DNA of 64,000 bases from Timema cristinae (lineage: Eukaryota; Arthropoda; Insecta; Phasmatodea; Timematidae). The stretch lies in NCBI GenBank assembly GCA_039000515.1, contig JBCFYV010000001.1:60012234-60076233 (forward strand), written 5' to 3'. The position numbers and the translations under genes are program-made. The notes under the pieces are model-generated. The model saw only the letters and a list, made by a program, of their open reading frames with translations, was not told the origin of the DNA and did not search any database. Below are positions 37,380 through 49,138 of this stretch, one piece after another; the first letter of the stretch is position 1, and each line of letters starts with the position of its first letter.

Positions 37380-39780
37380 TAGTAGCTCATCAAGTGATTA
37401 ATTTCTGCTCTGCACTTGTTTTTCGGTGGATGTATCAATCAGGAAGTAAAATGTCAGTATGGTTATTTCCAACCCTCACTTATTCTATTTGCTAGCTTGG
37501 CTGCAGAATTCTGGGAATTATCGTACACCTGCTACATTTATTTCTGGTGGGGTGTGAGCGATGTGAGGACAATAAATGAGTCAAACAGAAGAGATGAGAG
37601 AGAAGGGAATGAAAAGTGGTGTCCTCATTCTTGCATACGGTCTGGTTACAAGCAGTATTCGCAACGTGGTTACACACACTGTAGGCACACTTGTATAAAC
37701 CTGTTCGATATTTTTATGGATTTGTGCATTTCACTCATTCGTTTTGTAATAAAAGGTTCAACGTTAAACGCAAGATTTAAAGTTTAAATTATTGACATTA
37801 AAATTCACAATGAATTTGGACAGTTGGTTAAAAGAATGAACTTTAAAGAAAAACAATATTAGGCCTAATACAAATTGTTCAGCATTTACAGCAATTGAGA
37901 AGTAAGATACAATAATAACTTAGGAAAACAGATTTGAAACGGTTTAATATCCTGTTCCCAAATTTGCAGAGAAAAGGGACAAGTCGAAAAAAAAGCTAGA
38001 AGCACCCAGTGATAAACCACCTTCTTCTCAAACTATGGAACGAAAATATGATGGTAGCTATTTATAAATTGAATTCACAAGCATTTGAAATGAACTTTGT
38101 CCTTAAACACAATGCCTACTTTGCAAGAAAATATTGGCAAAAAGTTCGTTAGTACCTTTGAACCCTATTCCTAACCCAAAACCTAACAAGTAGGGTCCAA
38201 AAATAAAAAAATAAACTACTAAAAATGGCAATAGGAGTGAGTTTTGTGAATTATAAAAAAAATATTGAAAATCTGAGTATAACAAATGTACCCAGAACAC
38301 GCAACCCAATCCGGTTGCGGACTATACCCGACGGTCAGCCTCAACAATGGTTAAATGCACACCTGAACCACCCACCAAAAACAAAAAATAACCTCTTAAA
38401 AGTTGGTAAGTTATAAAACCTAAGGATATATAAGTAATAGGAAAGTATCATAAATCGAGAAGTCAACAGAATTGATCATTTTTTAAAAGAATGAATTAAA
38501 TATTTGTAACATGTCAAATAAGGAAGAAGTCCTTTTTTGAATTGATAATGTACAACAATTGTGCTCATCATGACACAATAGCTTAGCTTGAAGAAAGCAA
38601 CACTATATTAACAATTAAATTCTTGATCTTGGTTAACAATATCATACGAGAAAGACATGGTTTATTCCAATCAGTCTTCAAAGACTGTAAATACAAAACC
38701 TTCATCTTAAAATTCCTCAGAAATCCTAATTTTCCAATACTAACAATAATTTGACTTGGATATTGCCCGTAACTTTCCAAACAAATTTCGTAGTGATACA
38801 AAAGAAAAGTACTACACTGGCTCATCATATATAAAAAATTACATAATATCAATACACTTTAATATCGATCCTAAAACTAACCAACAATATATTCGCTAAT
38901 CCTGGTAAAAGAATTGCGTTCAATAACCAAAATTACTATAAAGTTATCTAACCATCTCATCACTAGCGCTGTCCTACAATTTGCGCCCAACCTCATAACT
39001 ATAACCTTACTAGTTAGAACTCAAGGTTAAAAACAAGATTGATTTAAGTTAATAAACATTTCCAAGATCTAATATTTGATAAACATGTCCAAGATCTAAT
39101 ATTTAATAAACATTTCCAAGATCTGATATTTAACCGAGAAAACCAAATTTGACCATTACTCAAAAGGTTTGAGATAAATAAACAATAAATATGCCAAAAC
39201 ATTTAATATTCCTATATTTAAATTATCTAAAGTATCTGCTTAATTATGTGTGACCAGAGTCCAATCATTTCAATAAAAGAAAAGAAATTATAAATATTAT
39301 GCTGAAAGAGAATTTAGAAGACAGAAAGTAAATAAATACGCCGAAAGAGAATTTTGCTTACATTTTATAAATAATAACCGAAGCCGCAGCCTCATACAAC
39401 TATCACCGAAGCAAGTCCAAGAGTGCTCTATCATTTTCAAAACCAGTCTTGTATATCATTCAGCACAAATCACGGAACACAGAACGAAGGGACAACACGG
39501 GGAGGGGTGGTAATCCAAATAGAATACGAGATGGAATCTTTCATATGTTTCTAGACCACTTGGGAACATTCTGGACACTGGGATGAAGAGTCTCTTCTTT
39601 TCTTCTGAAGTTCTTTGGCCTTTTTTTTTTTGCGCATGGATATTGGGGAGGTGCTGGCTCTCGGTCTATCGTGGCATGTTGTTGAGGCCGGGCGCGTTAT
39701 TTGTGGCTGGGAGTGTAGTGTTCGTAGCTGGCTCAACTGGGGTCGACATCCGTGCAATTGAGTAAGTCTCTGGTTTACGA
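37380..39780. other. No recognised gene
   Basis: AT-rich DNA with scattered short open frames. The longest, at 37416-37787 (+, about 123 codons, Cys/Tyr rich), has no motif I recognise, and the overlapping minus frame looks no better. I would not annotate either. Confidence 0.5.
39052..39132. repeat. 27 bp tandem repeat, 3 copies
   Basis: Three consecutive units of ATAAACATTTCCAAGATCTA plus ATATTTG, differing by one or two bases (ATGTCC, CTGATATTTA). Confidence 0.85.
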
Positions 39781-39789
39781 CTTAGATGT

Positions 39790-41390
39790 TTGCAATCGTA
39801 GCAAGCAAATGCTACACCTTCTAAACTTCGTCGTCATTTTGAGCAAAACCACTTTGAGTACAAAGATAAAGACATCGCCTATTTTAAGAGAAAGCATAAG
39901 GAATATAACAAGGCTGAACAATTAAAAACAAAATTTTGAAACTGGAAACGAAAATACCACAGGGGCTTCTTACAGAGTGAGTTATCGCATAGCACTGGCA
40001 AGAGAAGCACATGCAATTGGGAATTGCTAATAAAACCTAGTTCAAAATATATAGTGTCATATATTTTAAGTGAGGAGTCGTGGACAAAAGTTGAAGCTCT
40101 ACTTCTTTCCAACAACATGGTTTCACGTCGTATTCATGACCTTGCTAACGACATCCAGACAGAACCCATTTCTCATCTACATTAAAGTTATGGGTACTCA
40201 TTGAAACTATACAAGTACACTAATGTTGCAGGTCTTGCGTTTTGGCTGGTTTTTGTAAGAGGGGTTGAAGAAGTCTTGCTTCAATGTAAAAGTCTACAAA
40301 CTCATACCACTGATGAGATCATCTTTAACTCTATCCATAATATTATAAACACGCACAGTATAAGTTGGGAAAAATGAGTTAATGTATGCAGTGATGGCGC
40401 CAAAGCAATGGTCAGAAAAATAGCAGGTGCTGTGACACAATTAAAAATGTATCAAAAAACTGCACCAATAGTCACTGTGCTCTTACCAGACATAAATTAT
40501 CTAGCTAAAAATATTTCAATCACACTTAAAACTGTGCTAGACAAAATGGTAGGTAGATTATTAATTTTATTAAATTCAACCAAAATGATGTGTGAAAATA
40601 TGTGTAATCATTCATCACTTGGTCCCGCTTTTGCATTCAGAATTCCAGTGGGCTTTCACAAGGTAAAGTCCTCATTAGAATGTTTAAATCGTGGAGAAAA
40701 TTTTTGGCATATCTTATGGATAGTAAATTTGGACTATCTGGTCGATTTTCAAACATTTCGTGGCTATCTAAAATTGAGTACCTTTCCCGACATAATCACA
40801 AAACTAAATGAAGGATGTTTATCACTTCCAGGAAAAATGCTAAAGTAAAAATATTTCCACTATCTCATAAGCTGCAATTTTGGATCCCAGCTGCGGAGAA
40901 AAATAATTTGGACACTCTTCCAACATTTAAGGATTTTCTTGAAGAATCCGAACTTTAACTAAAAGAATAAATTTGCAGTAACATTGCAGCTCTTTGTCGC
41001 AATCTACACACCTCTATTAACCAATATGTTTCATCATTGAATGATAAAAATAACGATTGGGCTAAAAATCCATGTGTACAAGATAAGCCCGCTAGATGTT
41101 CTTACTTATAATTTGAAGATTTAATCGATATTACTTTTGATAGTCAACTAACACACACATTTGAAGATGTTTATCTTATTACTTTTTGTAGCTATTCCCG
41201 CTAAAAAATCCCTGAGTGGTCCCGGCGGGAAATCAAAGAACTGTTGCCATTCGACAGCACGTATCTGTGTGAAACTGGGGTCTCGCTACACTCTGGATCC
41301 AAAACGAAGTATCGAAACCAACTTGATGTAGCTCCACATATTCGAATACAACTGTAAACAACTAAACCGGATACGAGTAAAAGGAGAATT
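39790..41390 (+). pseudogene. hAT transposase relic (BED-finger type)
   Basis: A second, different hAT transposase. Plus-strand pieces across frames: the end of a BED zinc finger with KLRRHFEQNHFEYKDKDI (39815-39870), FKRKHKEYNKAEQL, then VSRRIHDLANDIQ (40125, family 'VSRRI..M..DI'), CSDGAKAMV.KIAGAVTQLK (40390-40450, family 'C.DGA.AM.G...G'), HKVKSSLECLNRGENFW (40650), a KLNEGCLSLPGK helix (40800), and the dimerisation C-terminus LLPFDSTYLCETGVS...KTKYRNQLDV (41230-41330). The order is complete but broken by stops and frameshifts. It resembles the ZBED5/FAM200/SCAND3 group. No ends are defined, and the microsatellite begins ~70 bp after it. Confidence 0.88.
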
Positions 41391-41457
41391 TGCCAGAAAA
41401 AGAAAATATATTACACTCTGCTCATTAAAAGCTATGTTGACGTTTTTTGTATTTTTA

Positions 41458-41483
41458 TACTACTACTACTACTACTACTACTA

Positions 41484-41525
<42 letters not shown>

Positions 41526-41573
41526 TTACTACTACTACCACTACTACTACTACTACTACTACCACTACTACTA

Positions 41574-41657
<84 letters not shown>

Positions 41658-41840
41658 TTACTACTACTACTACTACTACTACTACTATTACTACTACTAC
41701 CACTACTACTACTACTACTACTACCACTACTACTACTACCACTACTACTACTACTTCTACTACTACTACTACTACTATTACTACTACTACTACTACTACT
41801 AATAATAATAATAATAATAATAATAATGATAATAATAAAC
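41458..41840. repeat. (ACT)n then (AAT)n microsatellite
   Basis: About 340 bp of ACT/TAC trinucleotides with scattered CCA and TTA variants, followed by about 13 AAT units. Long poly-Tyr, poly-Thr, poly-Ser and poly-Val frames over it are artefacts of the repeat. Confidence 0.97.
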
Positions 41841-41971
41841 AAATAATCGGATAACATAATTATCATTTAATTAAGAGTAAAAGTTTGTCATTTTTTCCTC
41901 TGACAAGCAAGTATACAGGCTGACTGCATTTATTTATGGGACTTGAAAGAGGACAAGAAGTGGAAAATTAA

Positions 41972-44098
41972 CCCCTAGCTGGTATGGTGGGGTCAAACCT
42001 GACCCCAGCTGGTAGAAATTGCTGTGTAGCTTGCTAGAGTGCAGCACCACTTGGTTGCCCTTCCAGGTAATCTCAGTATTGAGCATGCTCTTGGGGTAGA
42101 AACAACAGTTGTGTTTTTGCTCATTATCATTGTCATCATACAGTGTCCTTGGGGTCAGACTTGACCCCACCATACCAATATTGTGTGTAATTTTTTTAGG
42201 TGTATTATTGTCGTTTTAGTGATTAATGTTTTATTTTCTTTGTTTTATTATACTTAAGTGCTATATATATATTTGTAAGACTATTATTTCGTTGTTTTAT
42301 TTATTTTTATATTTTCTAAACGTGTGTTATTTTCGTTTAGGGATTATTTTTGGTTGATTATTTTACTTGGATTAGATTCAGACTGCTTGATTTATTTTTC
42401 ACAATATTTTTTTACTAATGGCTGCGATTAACTTGAGAGACGATCCTGATGCTATTTTAGAAGAGATATTCAACGATGACCCTGATTTTGTGCTACCAGA
42501 TAAGGACTCTGAATATTCTGATGCACCTTCGGAACGTAGCGATCATAATACAGATTGAGAGCTTTCAGAAGCCGAAAATGCAGATGAGGATGAGGTTCAA
42601 GATGAAGATGTATTACCCGACCGTTCTAGCCTCCAAAATTATTGGTATTCAAAATCAAGATTCAAGTGGTCTAAAGTTCCACCTGCGCAATCTCGTACAA
42701 GACAACATAATTTAGTGACGCATTTACCAGGTGTTGTAGGAGATGCCAGAACTAACAAACTAAATGAACCAGTGGACGCTTGGCTTCTTCTAATTGATGA
42801 GGAATTGATTGATCAGGTTGTGGAGTACACTAATCTAAAAATAATGTACATGGTTGAAAATTATGGTGCTAATGCTTTGAACAGTCAATTCACAAATCAT
42901 GTTGACAAAATTGAGATGAAGGCCCTATTAGGACTTCTCATTCTATCTGGAGTATTTAAATCTAACTTTGAGGTTGTTGAATTACTTTGGGCCACAGATG
43001 GTACTGGAAGGGATATTTTTAGAGCAACTATGTCACTGAAAAGGTTCCTTTTCCTCCTGGCTAGCCTACGTTTTGATGATATCATGACGAGAGATGAAAG
43101 GAAAGCTCATGATCGTCTTGCCCCAATATCACAGCTTTTCAATGAACTTCTAGTGAACTGCCAATCAAATTATTCCTGTGCTGAATATTTAACAGTAGAT
43201 GAAATGCTCGTACCCTTCCGGGGTAGGTGTGCATTTAGAAGATACATGGGAAACAAACCAGCAAAGTACGGACTGAAGATTTTCTGTCTTTGTGACGCGC
43301 GTACACATTATTTGTACAATGCTTTCATCGACTGTGGACAATTACAAGTGCCAAACCCACGTCGCCTGTTGGTGCCAACACGCACAGTTTTGTCCCTCAT
43401 TGAGCCAGTGGTAAATTCCAATCGCAATATCACCGCTGACAACTACTTTAGCTCAGTGGAACATGTGGAAGAGCTGCGTGGTAAGGGACTGACCTATGTT
43501 GGTACTCTCCGTGCTAACAAGAGAGAGATCCCCCAGGCATTCTTGCCTAATAAAGACCGAGAAATTCTGTCATCTGAATTTGGTTTCACTGGAAATACAA
43601 CAATAGTCTCCTATGTCCCAAGAAAATCAAGATCTGTAGTGCTCTTGTCATCAATGCATCATGACAAATCAGTTTTACCACGACCTGGAGCTTGGTCAAA
43701 AAGTATTGGAAAAACTGAATATTGCCTGCCTGTCAGTTTCCATATTTTATTTATTGGTTTATTTTTTTCAGCCTCTGGGTGAAGGTCATACCTCTATTGA
43801 TTTGGAAAATGAAGTCATAGAACCAGTTTGTGAAAATTCAAAGATTTTTAATTATTTTTAAAAATAACTTTTTTTCGTTGGTAAATAAGTGTAATTGGAT
43901 TAATTTTTTGAAGTGAATTAAAACATTTAAGTAATGTTTATTTAAAATATGATGTATAAATAAGTAATCTATATCTTCATATTTTTTTGATTAAATATTT
44001 TTGAAACGCAAGATTTTATTAATTTTTTTATTTACTGGGGTCAAAAATGACCCCACCATACCAAATGTGTCCGTATTTGTTGCCATACCAGCTGAGGG
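41972..44098. mobile_element. piggyBac element with TTAA site
   Basis: TTAA lies on both sides (41968-41971 and 44099-44102). The left end CCCCTAGCTGGTATGG and the inverse of the right end CCCTCAGCTGGTATGG form a TIR. Inside are three copies of an 18 bp palindrome GGGGTCA-4 bases-TGACCCC (41989-42006, 42151-42168, 44037-44054). Each is joined to GGTATGGTGGGGTCA or its inverse (41981-41995, 42162-42176, 44048-44062). The total of 2127 bp is a little short for an autonomous piggyBac, which matches the truncated transposase inside. Confidence 0.92.
42418..43782 (+). pseudogene. piggyBac transposase, truncated, one internal stop
   Basis: The start ATG at 42418 opens an acidic N-terminus (MAAINLRDDPDAILEEIF). 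A TGA at 42556-42558 (codon 47) is the only in-frame stop, after which the frame is open to 43782. The catalytic core shows LTVDEMLVPFRGRCAFR with the first Asp (43194-43243), KPAKYGLKIF, and ITADNYFSS with the second Asp (43429-43455). After LLSSMHHD (about 43660) homology stops: the usual GVD..D region with the third catalytic Asp and the C-terminal cysteine-rich finger are absent, replaced by a hydrophobic tail. About 454 codons remain versus some 550-600 in the family. This copy cannot be autonomous. Its ends look intact and could be mobilised by an active relative. Confidence 0.93.
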
Positions 44099-44102
44099 TT
44101 AA

Positions 44103-44781
44103 AGGTATTTGACCTTAAACCAAGAGAAAATCTCTCCTGCTGTGCATTTTGTTCTTTTATGTGGTACACTCAAAATATTTGAGGGATTCTGTCATGTTGT
44201 ACAAAATAAAAAAGAGTTCCGTGGCTAATTGTATCTGGGAAACGCAGCTCACCTGTTTTAAAGTATAATGTACGTATCGACCTGGGTTTGAACCCACAAT
44301 TCCTTATTGAGAGATACTCTTTTTATTAAACTAAAAGCTTCAACATATTCTACCATTAACCGGACCACAGTGTCATTTAAGTTTAGCAACTTAGTCATGG
44401 ATTCAGTTACTTGGCCATACAACAACAAATATTGTCTATCTCCTTGAGACTGCTCAAATATAGCAAAGATTTCCTCTTACGACTATATAGAGCAGCCATG
44501 TCAACCTAACGGCCTATCGGCTTCATGTGCGCCTATCCATGTTGTGTGGCCCGTCGACCAAAGGCTGTAGCCAACCAATAATTTTAGGGGGCGGGGGGGT
44601 TGATGGGCCCATTCCCCAATTGCCAAAGGCTAGAGAAAATTACGAGTATAAATAATAAACAGTTCTAGAAGCTCTCTAAAGTGTATTTTATGCTAACATA
44701 ACCCACTAACTGCCAAAGGCTAAAATAAATTCTAAATATTAAACACCTCTAGAAGCTATTTAAAGTGCTTTTTATAAGTCA
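44103..44781. other. No gene; 90 bp direct repeat
   Basis: Two units of a repeat beginning TGCCAAAGGCTA and ending TTTAAAGTGCTTTTTAT-like words start at 44621 and 44711, a period of 90 bp. A third diverged unit starts near 45863 on the far side of the inverted-repeat element. A hAT-like word (CAGCCATGTCAACCTAACGG at 44493) is too weak to call. Confidence 0.55.
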
Positions 44782-45828
44782 TTCACGAGCGAAGTTTACC
44801 TGGATGACAGCTCGAAATGTTACTAGAAGTAATCCTTAATATATCACTACGCCAACAGCTGACATCTATCACTTTGGATCACTGTAATTAAAACAGATGG
44901 TAATATATTAATGTGATAGTTAACCACAGTAATTTAGGACAAGATTATTTATATATTTATTTGAGGTCGGACAAAAAGTTTATTTATAGTTTTATTCCCC
45001 TTAAAAAAATATTAATACCACTTTCACAAAAACTTCTAACGAACATAGCTTCAAAATGGCGACTGACGAATCTAAACCATATGATTGAACATAACGATAA
45101 ACAAGTTTTTTTTACAATGATCGGTGACCTGGCGGTCTAGGGGTAAGGTGTCGGACTTCTATGCTGGCGGCCGGGGTTCAATCCTCGGTCCCGGCACAGA
45201 TTTATCTGATTACCAAACCCTTCCTTCACCTCTGACAAGACATCTTGTGAATGTGGGGAATGCCAGGCCTCCACCGTGGTTCGGATTCCACGTTAAACTG
45301 TAGGTCCTTCATTTCATCTCACAATAACCTTACCATTACACATTAGCGTAAGTGCGTATAACCTGAACAGGTAGTAAGACGCGGTGCTAATAATAATTTA
45401 CAATGATGCAGACACGCAGTTGATGAAAATATTTTATTCAGTTAAATAATTCAAAATACGATAAAATAATCATAAAATCATTTATTGTATGTAAAAAAAT
45501 GACAACAATTTTCTCTTTTCCAAGTAAATATGATCCCTGTATTAAAAGGTATTGATGTGTGCACTATATTACACAAAATCACGTTCCAATACGAAAAATA
45601 AATACTATTAATTATGTTTAAAATACTGTTTCGAGTTGGATAAAAAGAAATTATTTTTAAAAAAATGTATGAGAAAACTTAAGTTTACGTTATTTTAAAT
45701 GTAATATATATCAGGAAATTAAATATCTTTACATTTATAACAAAACTGTGATCTTTTACAAGTGTTGGCAACCCAAAACCTAAACATATGATTTTCAAAC
45801 TGTCATCCAGGTAAAAACTTATCGTGAA
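44782..45828. mobile_element. Possible TIR element with nested SINE
   Basis: A 29 bp left arm (TTCACGA...TTTACCTGGATGACAG, 44782-44810) is inverted at 45800-45828. 7 outer and 16 inner bases match exactly and the middle 6 are diverged. The 1.05 kb between has no transposase. The SINE at 45123 sits inside and is therefore younger. No target duplication is clear. A non-autonomous DNA transposon is the likeliest reading. Confidence 0.5.
45123..45396 (+). mobile_element. tRNA-headed SINE, family 1, copy A
   Basis: The head GGTGACCTGGCGGTCTAGGG has box A (TGGCGGTCTAGGGGTAAG region) and box B GGGGTTCAATCCTCGG (45174-45189). It would be an RNA polymerase III internal promoter. The body runs to the tail GCGTATAACCTGAACAGGTA, then GTAAGACGCGGTGCTAATAATAA. 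An 11 bp target-site duplication TTTACAATGAT flanks it (45111-45121 and 45397-45407). It is non-coding and moved by LINE machinery. Not a functional tRNA gene. Confidence 0.9.
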
Positions 45829-47085
45829 CGGAATATACATTAATATATACCCCTAGGCCCTAGCTACTGAAGGCAAAGAAAAATTATAGATACTAAACAC
45901 ATCTAGAAGCTCTCTAAAGTGCTTTTTATGATAACACAACCCCCAATTTGTACTTGTACCTTAGTTTTGATATTGTTTGAACCATGAATAAAGCCATCTA
46001 TAGTTTGTTCATTAAATTTCGGGGAGGTTTGAACCCCCAAAAACCCCTCCTGACTACGGCCTTGCGTTGAACTTAAAGTGAACCATCACGAGATACGACC
46101 ATATTCTTATTTTTATTAACGTAAAGCAAATACAACATTTTATAATGTGATGTTTTGGGAGTTGCCGTAATTTGTAAACTGTAGAGTTCTGGCATGTGAG
46201 GGTAATATTAAATTAAGACATACATTCGCCAACAAATGAGAACGACTTTAGCATAAGATTTAAAACCTAACATTAACACCATTGTTGCAAGTTAAAGGTC
46301 TTAAACTTTTGGTAAATAAATGTCACGGTGCACCGCACATACTTTCTCCCACTTTCATCTTATAATAACATTTACTAAAAACTCGTAAGATTTCTGAAAC
46401 TAAATAATATAGGTATACACATTGTTGTAGAAACACTACATCAAGTATCATAAGTGAAATAATATACACTGTTACTTATACTCTATAGCATTACTACTAG
46501 GAACTAGGATCACTGTTACAGAAAAACTGAGAAAAGAGAAACATCTTTGTGCACCAAAGAGCACAGAAATCAAATAAGTTATTTCGTATCTAAAATAGTT
46601 GAGGAGAGTTAACGATCAAAATTAAAAAATTTCATTTTCATGGAAAAATAAGAACTTCCATCTTGTTTATTATGATAAACACTGTTCATGCAGATATAAA
46701 GTTTAATCAAAATTGTTGGATTGAATCTCGATAAAATCTATTTTTTCTTTCTTTGCCCTTCAGTAAACTACGTTTAGTGTTAGTTATCCAATTCCAAAAA
46801 CCCCGGATACCAAGTTTCAGTCCAATTGGTCAAATAGTTTCGGCTCTAGCCTGAAGTATAGTCAGACATACGGCGTTACGAAAACCATTATTTCGATTTC
46901 AGGGGGTCATAAAACGTAAGTATTTATCAAAATATCGAGTTTTTTACTATCACAATATTTCTCTCTCCGAGCTATCGAAAGAAAGTAATTAAATAAGTGT
47001 ATTGTTAATGTAATTTTTATTAAGAACTATTCTTTTCTTTTAGTAACATTACGATATCTAGTTTGAATTCCTTTTACCTAATATA
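45829..47085. other. No gene; repeat-like segments
   Basis: 46010-46070 (GGGGAGGTTTGAACCCCCAA...GGCC) and 46790-46880 (CCAAGTTTCAGTCCAATTGG, then TCAAATAGTTTCGGCT) have the look of common invertebrate dispersed repeats, in the second case the 'caagtttcatgaagattggt' type. I cannot set ends or class. Confidence 0.35.
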
Positions 47086-47089
47086 ATTA

Positions 47090-47440
47090 AAATAGACATT
47101 TTTTAATTGTGGTTCTCCCGGTATTTTTAAAGTTCAATGTGGTGCTTATGAAGACACGGGTCTGGCACGTCCTGATACAGACTCTCGAATATAATCCATG
47201 CCAGACATAAAACACAGAGGGATTGGAGATATCTCTTCTTTCGTTTACCAGAAAGGGGTTTATTTCCATTCGGATGTACCAGATTGCCCGCATGATTAGG
47301 AAACATTCTCTTGGTGGACCAATCACAAGAGAGGATTGCACTGATCTGTGTATTATTCTCAATGTGGTTCCTCCAATCTTACTCACTAATAAAAGAATGT
47401 GCTGTACCCCATCCTGCTCCGTCCTTCAACAAGGACATTA
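47090..47440 (-). pseudogene. Possible piggyBac-like C-terminal cysteine-rich relic
   Basis: On the minus strand, fragments across two frames resemble the end of PGBD4-like piggyBac transposases: GNKPLSGKRKKRY, then CVLC and RESV, and finally PDPCLHKHHIEL (about 47265-47130). The family pattern is a basic stretch, C..C, R.ES.Y.C..C, and C..PC...YH. The match needs frameshifts and is short. It is not the missing end of the element at 42 kb, since the orientation and distance do not fit. Alternative: chance. Confidence 0.4.
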
Positions 47441-49138
47441 ATCTCATCACCTTGAACAAACCCTGAGGAAAATAGAATCTTATGTACACGCTGGCTCACA
47501 AGTAGGGTTACCACGGTGTTATCACTATCACTGGGTACAAGATCAATATAGTTAGAAACTGACACCTCGACCCAGGAATCTAACCAGTGTCACTCATCGC
47601 TCAGAGTTTAAGGTGGACGTGTGATATCATCATCCACTTAACAGCAATCAAAATCCCATGCCACTGGTCACGTCGACAAACTATCAAGCTGATCCATTCT
47701 ATTTTTCTGGTGACAGGGACGTCAGGTTCAAATCCAGGCTGGATTTATTGAGAATATTTTTTGTTTAAATGAATTATACTCTTCTTCCACGCAAACGCGA
47801 GTACATTTCCTATAAATTGTAACTGTCTGATACCTACTTCCAGAGTGTAATGAAGTGTGTATATTCCGCATGGGCAGTAAGACGTGCATAAAGACAGAGA
47901 AGACTATCCACGAGGAGCACGGATGATAATTACAATATTACACCCACCACCACAGGACTGATAATACTACAGCATGAGCTTTCGAGCTTCACATTGGGTG
48001 TCGTCTCTAAAATGTCTGACACCTTAATATATCTCTACTGGACTGAGTATCCTTGGTTCGATTCACGGAATAACCAAAAGTTGTATAATTATTTATATCT
48101 AATCGTACAGGTCCATCTTGATTCAACAATTTCGTCGATTTTTCCTAACGTGCTCATTCTTAGTGGAATAAATGTTTGTTAATAGTCTTGGTTAGTTCTT
48201 ATATACCTTTTAATGGTTCACTGCCTCTGTCATCAAATCTGACAACCACCTCTCAGTCACTTCTAATAGATAGATGGCTGAAACTTTGTTTTTTATTCTT
48301 AATTCACATGACAATTCTGTTTATTAAAATTTAAACTAAATCCCAGGCGGTGCACCGTACAGTAATTGCAGGTAATACACATATCAGATATCCTGAATTT
48401 ATACCTGAACAGGATTTTTAAGACCTTACTTAATCCGAATCAAGCATATCTTACTTAAGTTTACGTAACTTGAAATATCAACAACAAAAAAACAGATTAT
48501 TCAAAAATATACCTAATTCCGGTAAAATAGCCTATAAGGTGTGGCTCACATTCCTACAACATAAAGAAAGTGTCCCCATTCCGCTTCCCCGCGTTTTTCA
48601 CCTATAACTGTTGACTGGAAAATTATTTCCGGGCCACCATTTCCTATCTCTTTTGTTTATATTGTCCTCCTCCATTGTCCCTCCAAGTTTGACTTATCAT
48701 CACGAAAACGCCCTGTATGTATATATATGTGTGTGTATGTGTGTATATATATATAATAATAACAGTAAACATTCCAAGGAATAAGACATAAAAAGGAAGT
48801 AGATTTTTTCTGGTGGCTTAATAGACTATATAAAAATTTATCTAAATCAAATGATAAATCAATTTTATAATTCTCTTTTGAGGAGCAAAACGCAAATCTA
48901 TTTACTTTGTGTAGAAACTGTGCTAAGTCAGATTGTTTATGACACGGCAGCTCAAATGATTTAGTTTGGTTTCTTATCGATATCGCAACATGCTCGTTCA
49001 GCTTAGAAACACGGGGAGGAAGCTGTCATGAAATAGATTTTACATTTCATTATTATTCAAACCAAAAAACTCCCTCTCTTAATATATTTAAAATTAATGA
49101 ACCAATTCATAGTATCAAACTCAATGAATCTATATGTG
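47441..49138. other. No recognised gene
   Basis: AT-rich. tRNA-like box B words occur at 47730 (GGTTCAAATCC) and 48053 (GGTTCGATTCACG). These may be remnants of SINE heads, but I see no convincing box A or body. A (TATG/TA)n run lies at 48717-48755. Confidence 0.45.

Noticed and set aside
37416..37787. 123-codon Cys/Tyr-rich + frame
   Set aside because: No domain, no convincing initiation or splice context, and an equally open minus frame overlaps it.
41432..41866. Poly-Ser, poly-Tyr, poly-Thr and poly-Val frames
   Set aside because: Pure translation of the (ACT)n and (AAT)n microsatellite in each frame.
44493..44515. hAT end in CAGCCATGTCAACCTAACGG
   Set aside because: Weak match, with no partner end or 8 bp duplication found.
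45123..45196. Functional tRNA gene
   Set aside because: Boxes A and B are present, but the sequence continues into a SINE body, recurs three times with target duplications, and does not fold cleanly as a tRNA by eye.
47730..48065. Additional SINE heads from box B words
   Set aside because: Only a box-B-like word is present at each place. No box A at the right distance and no shared body or tail.
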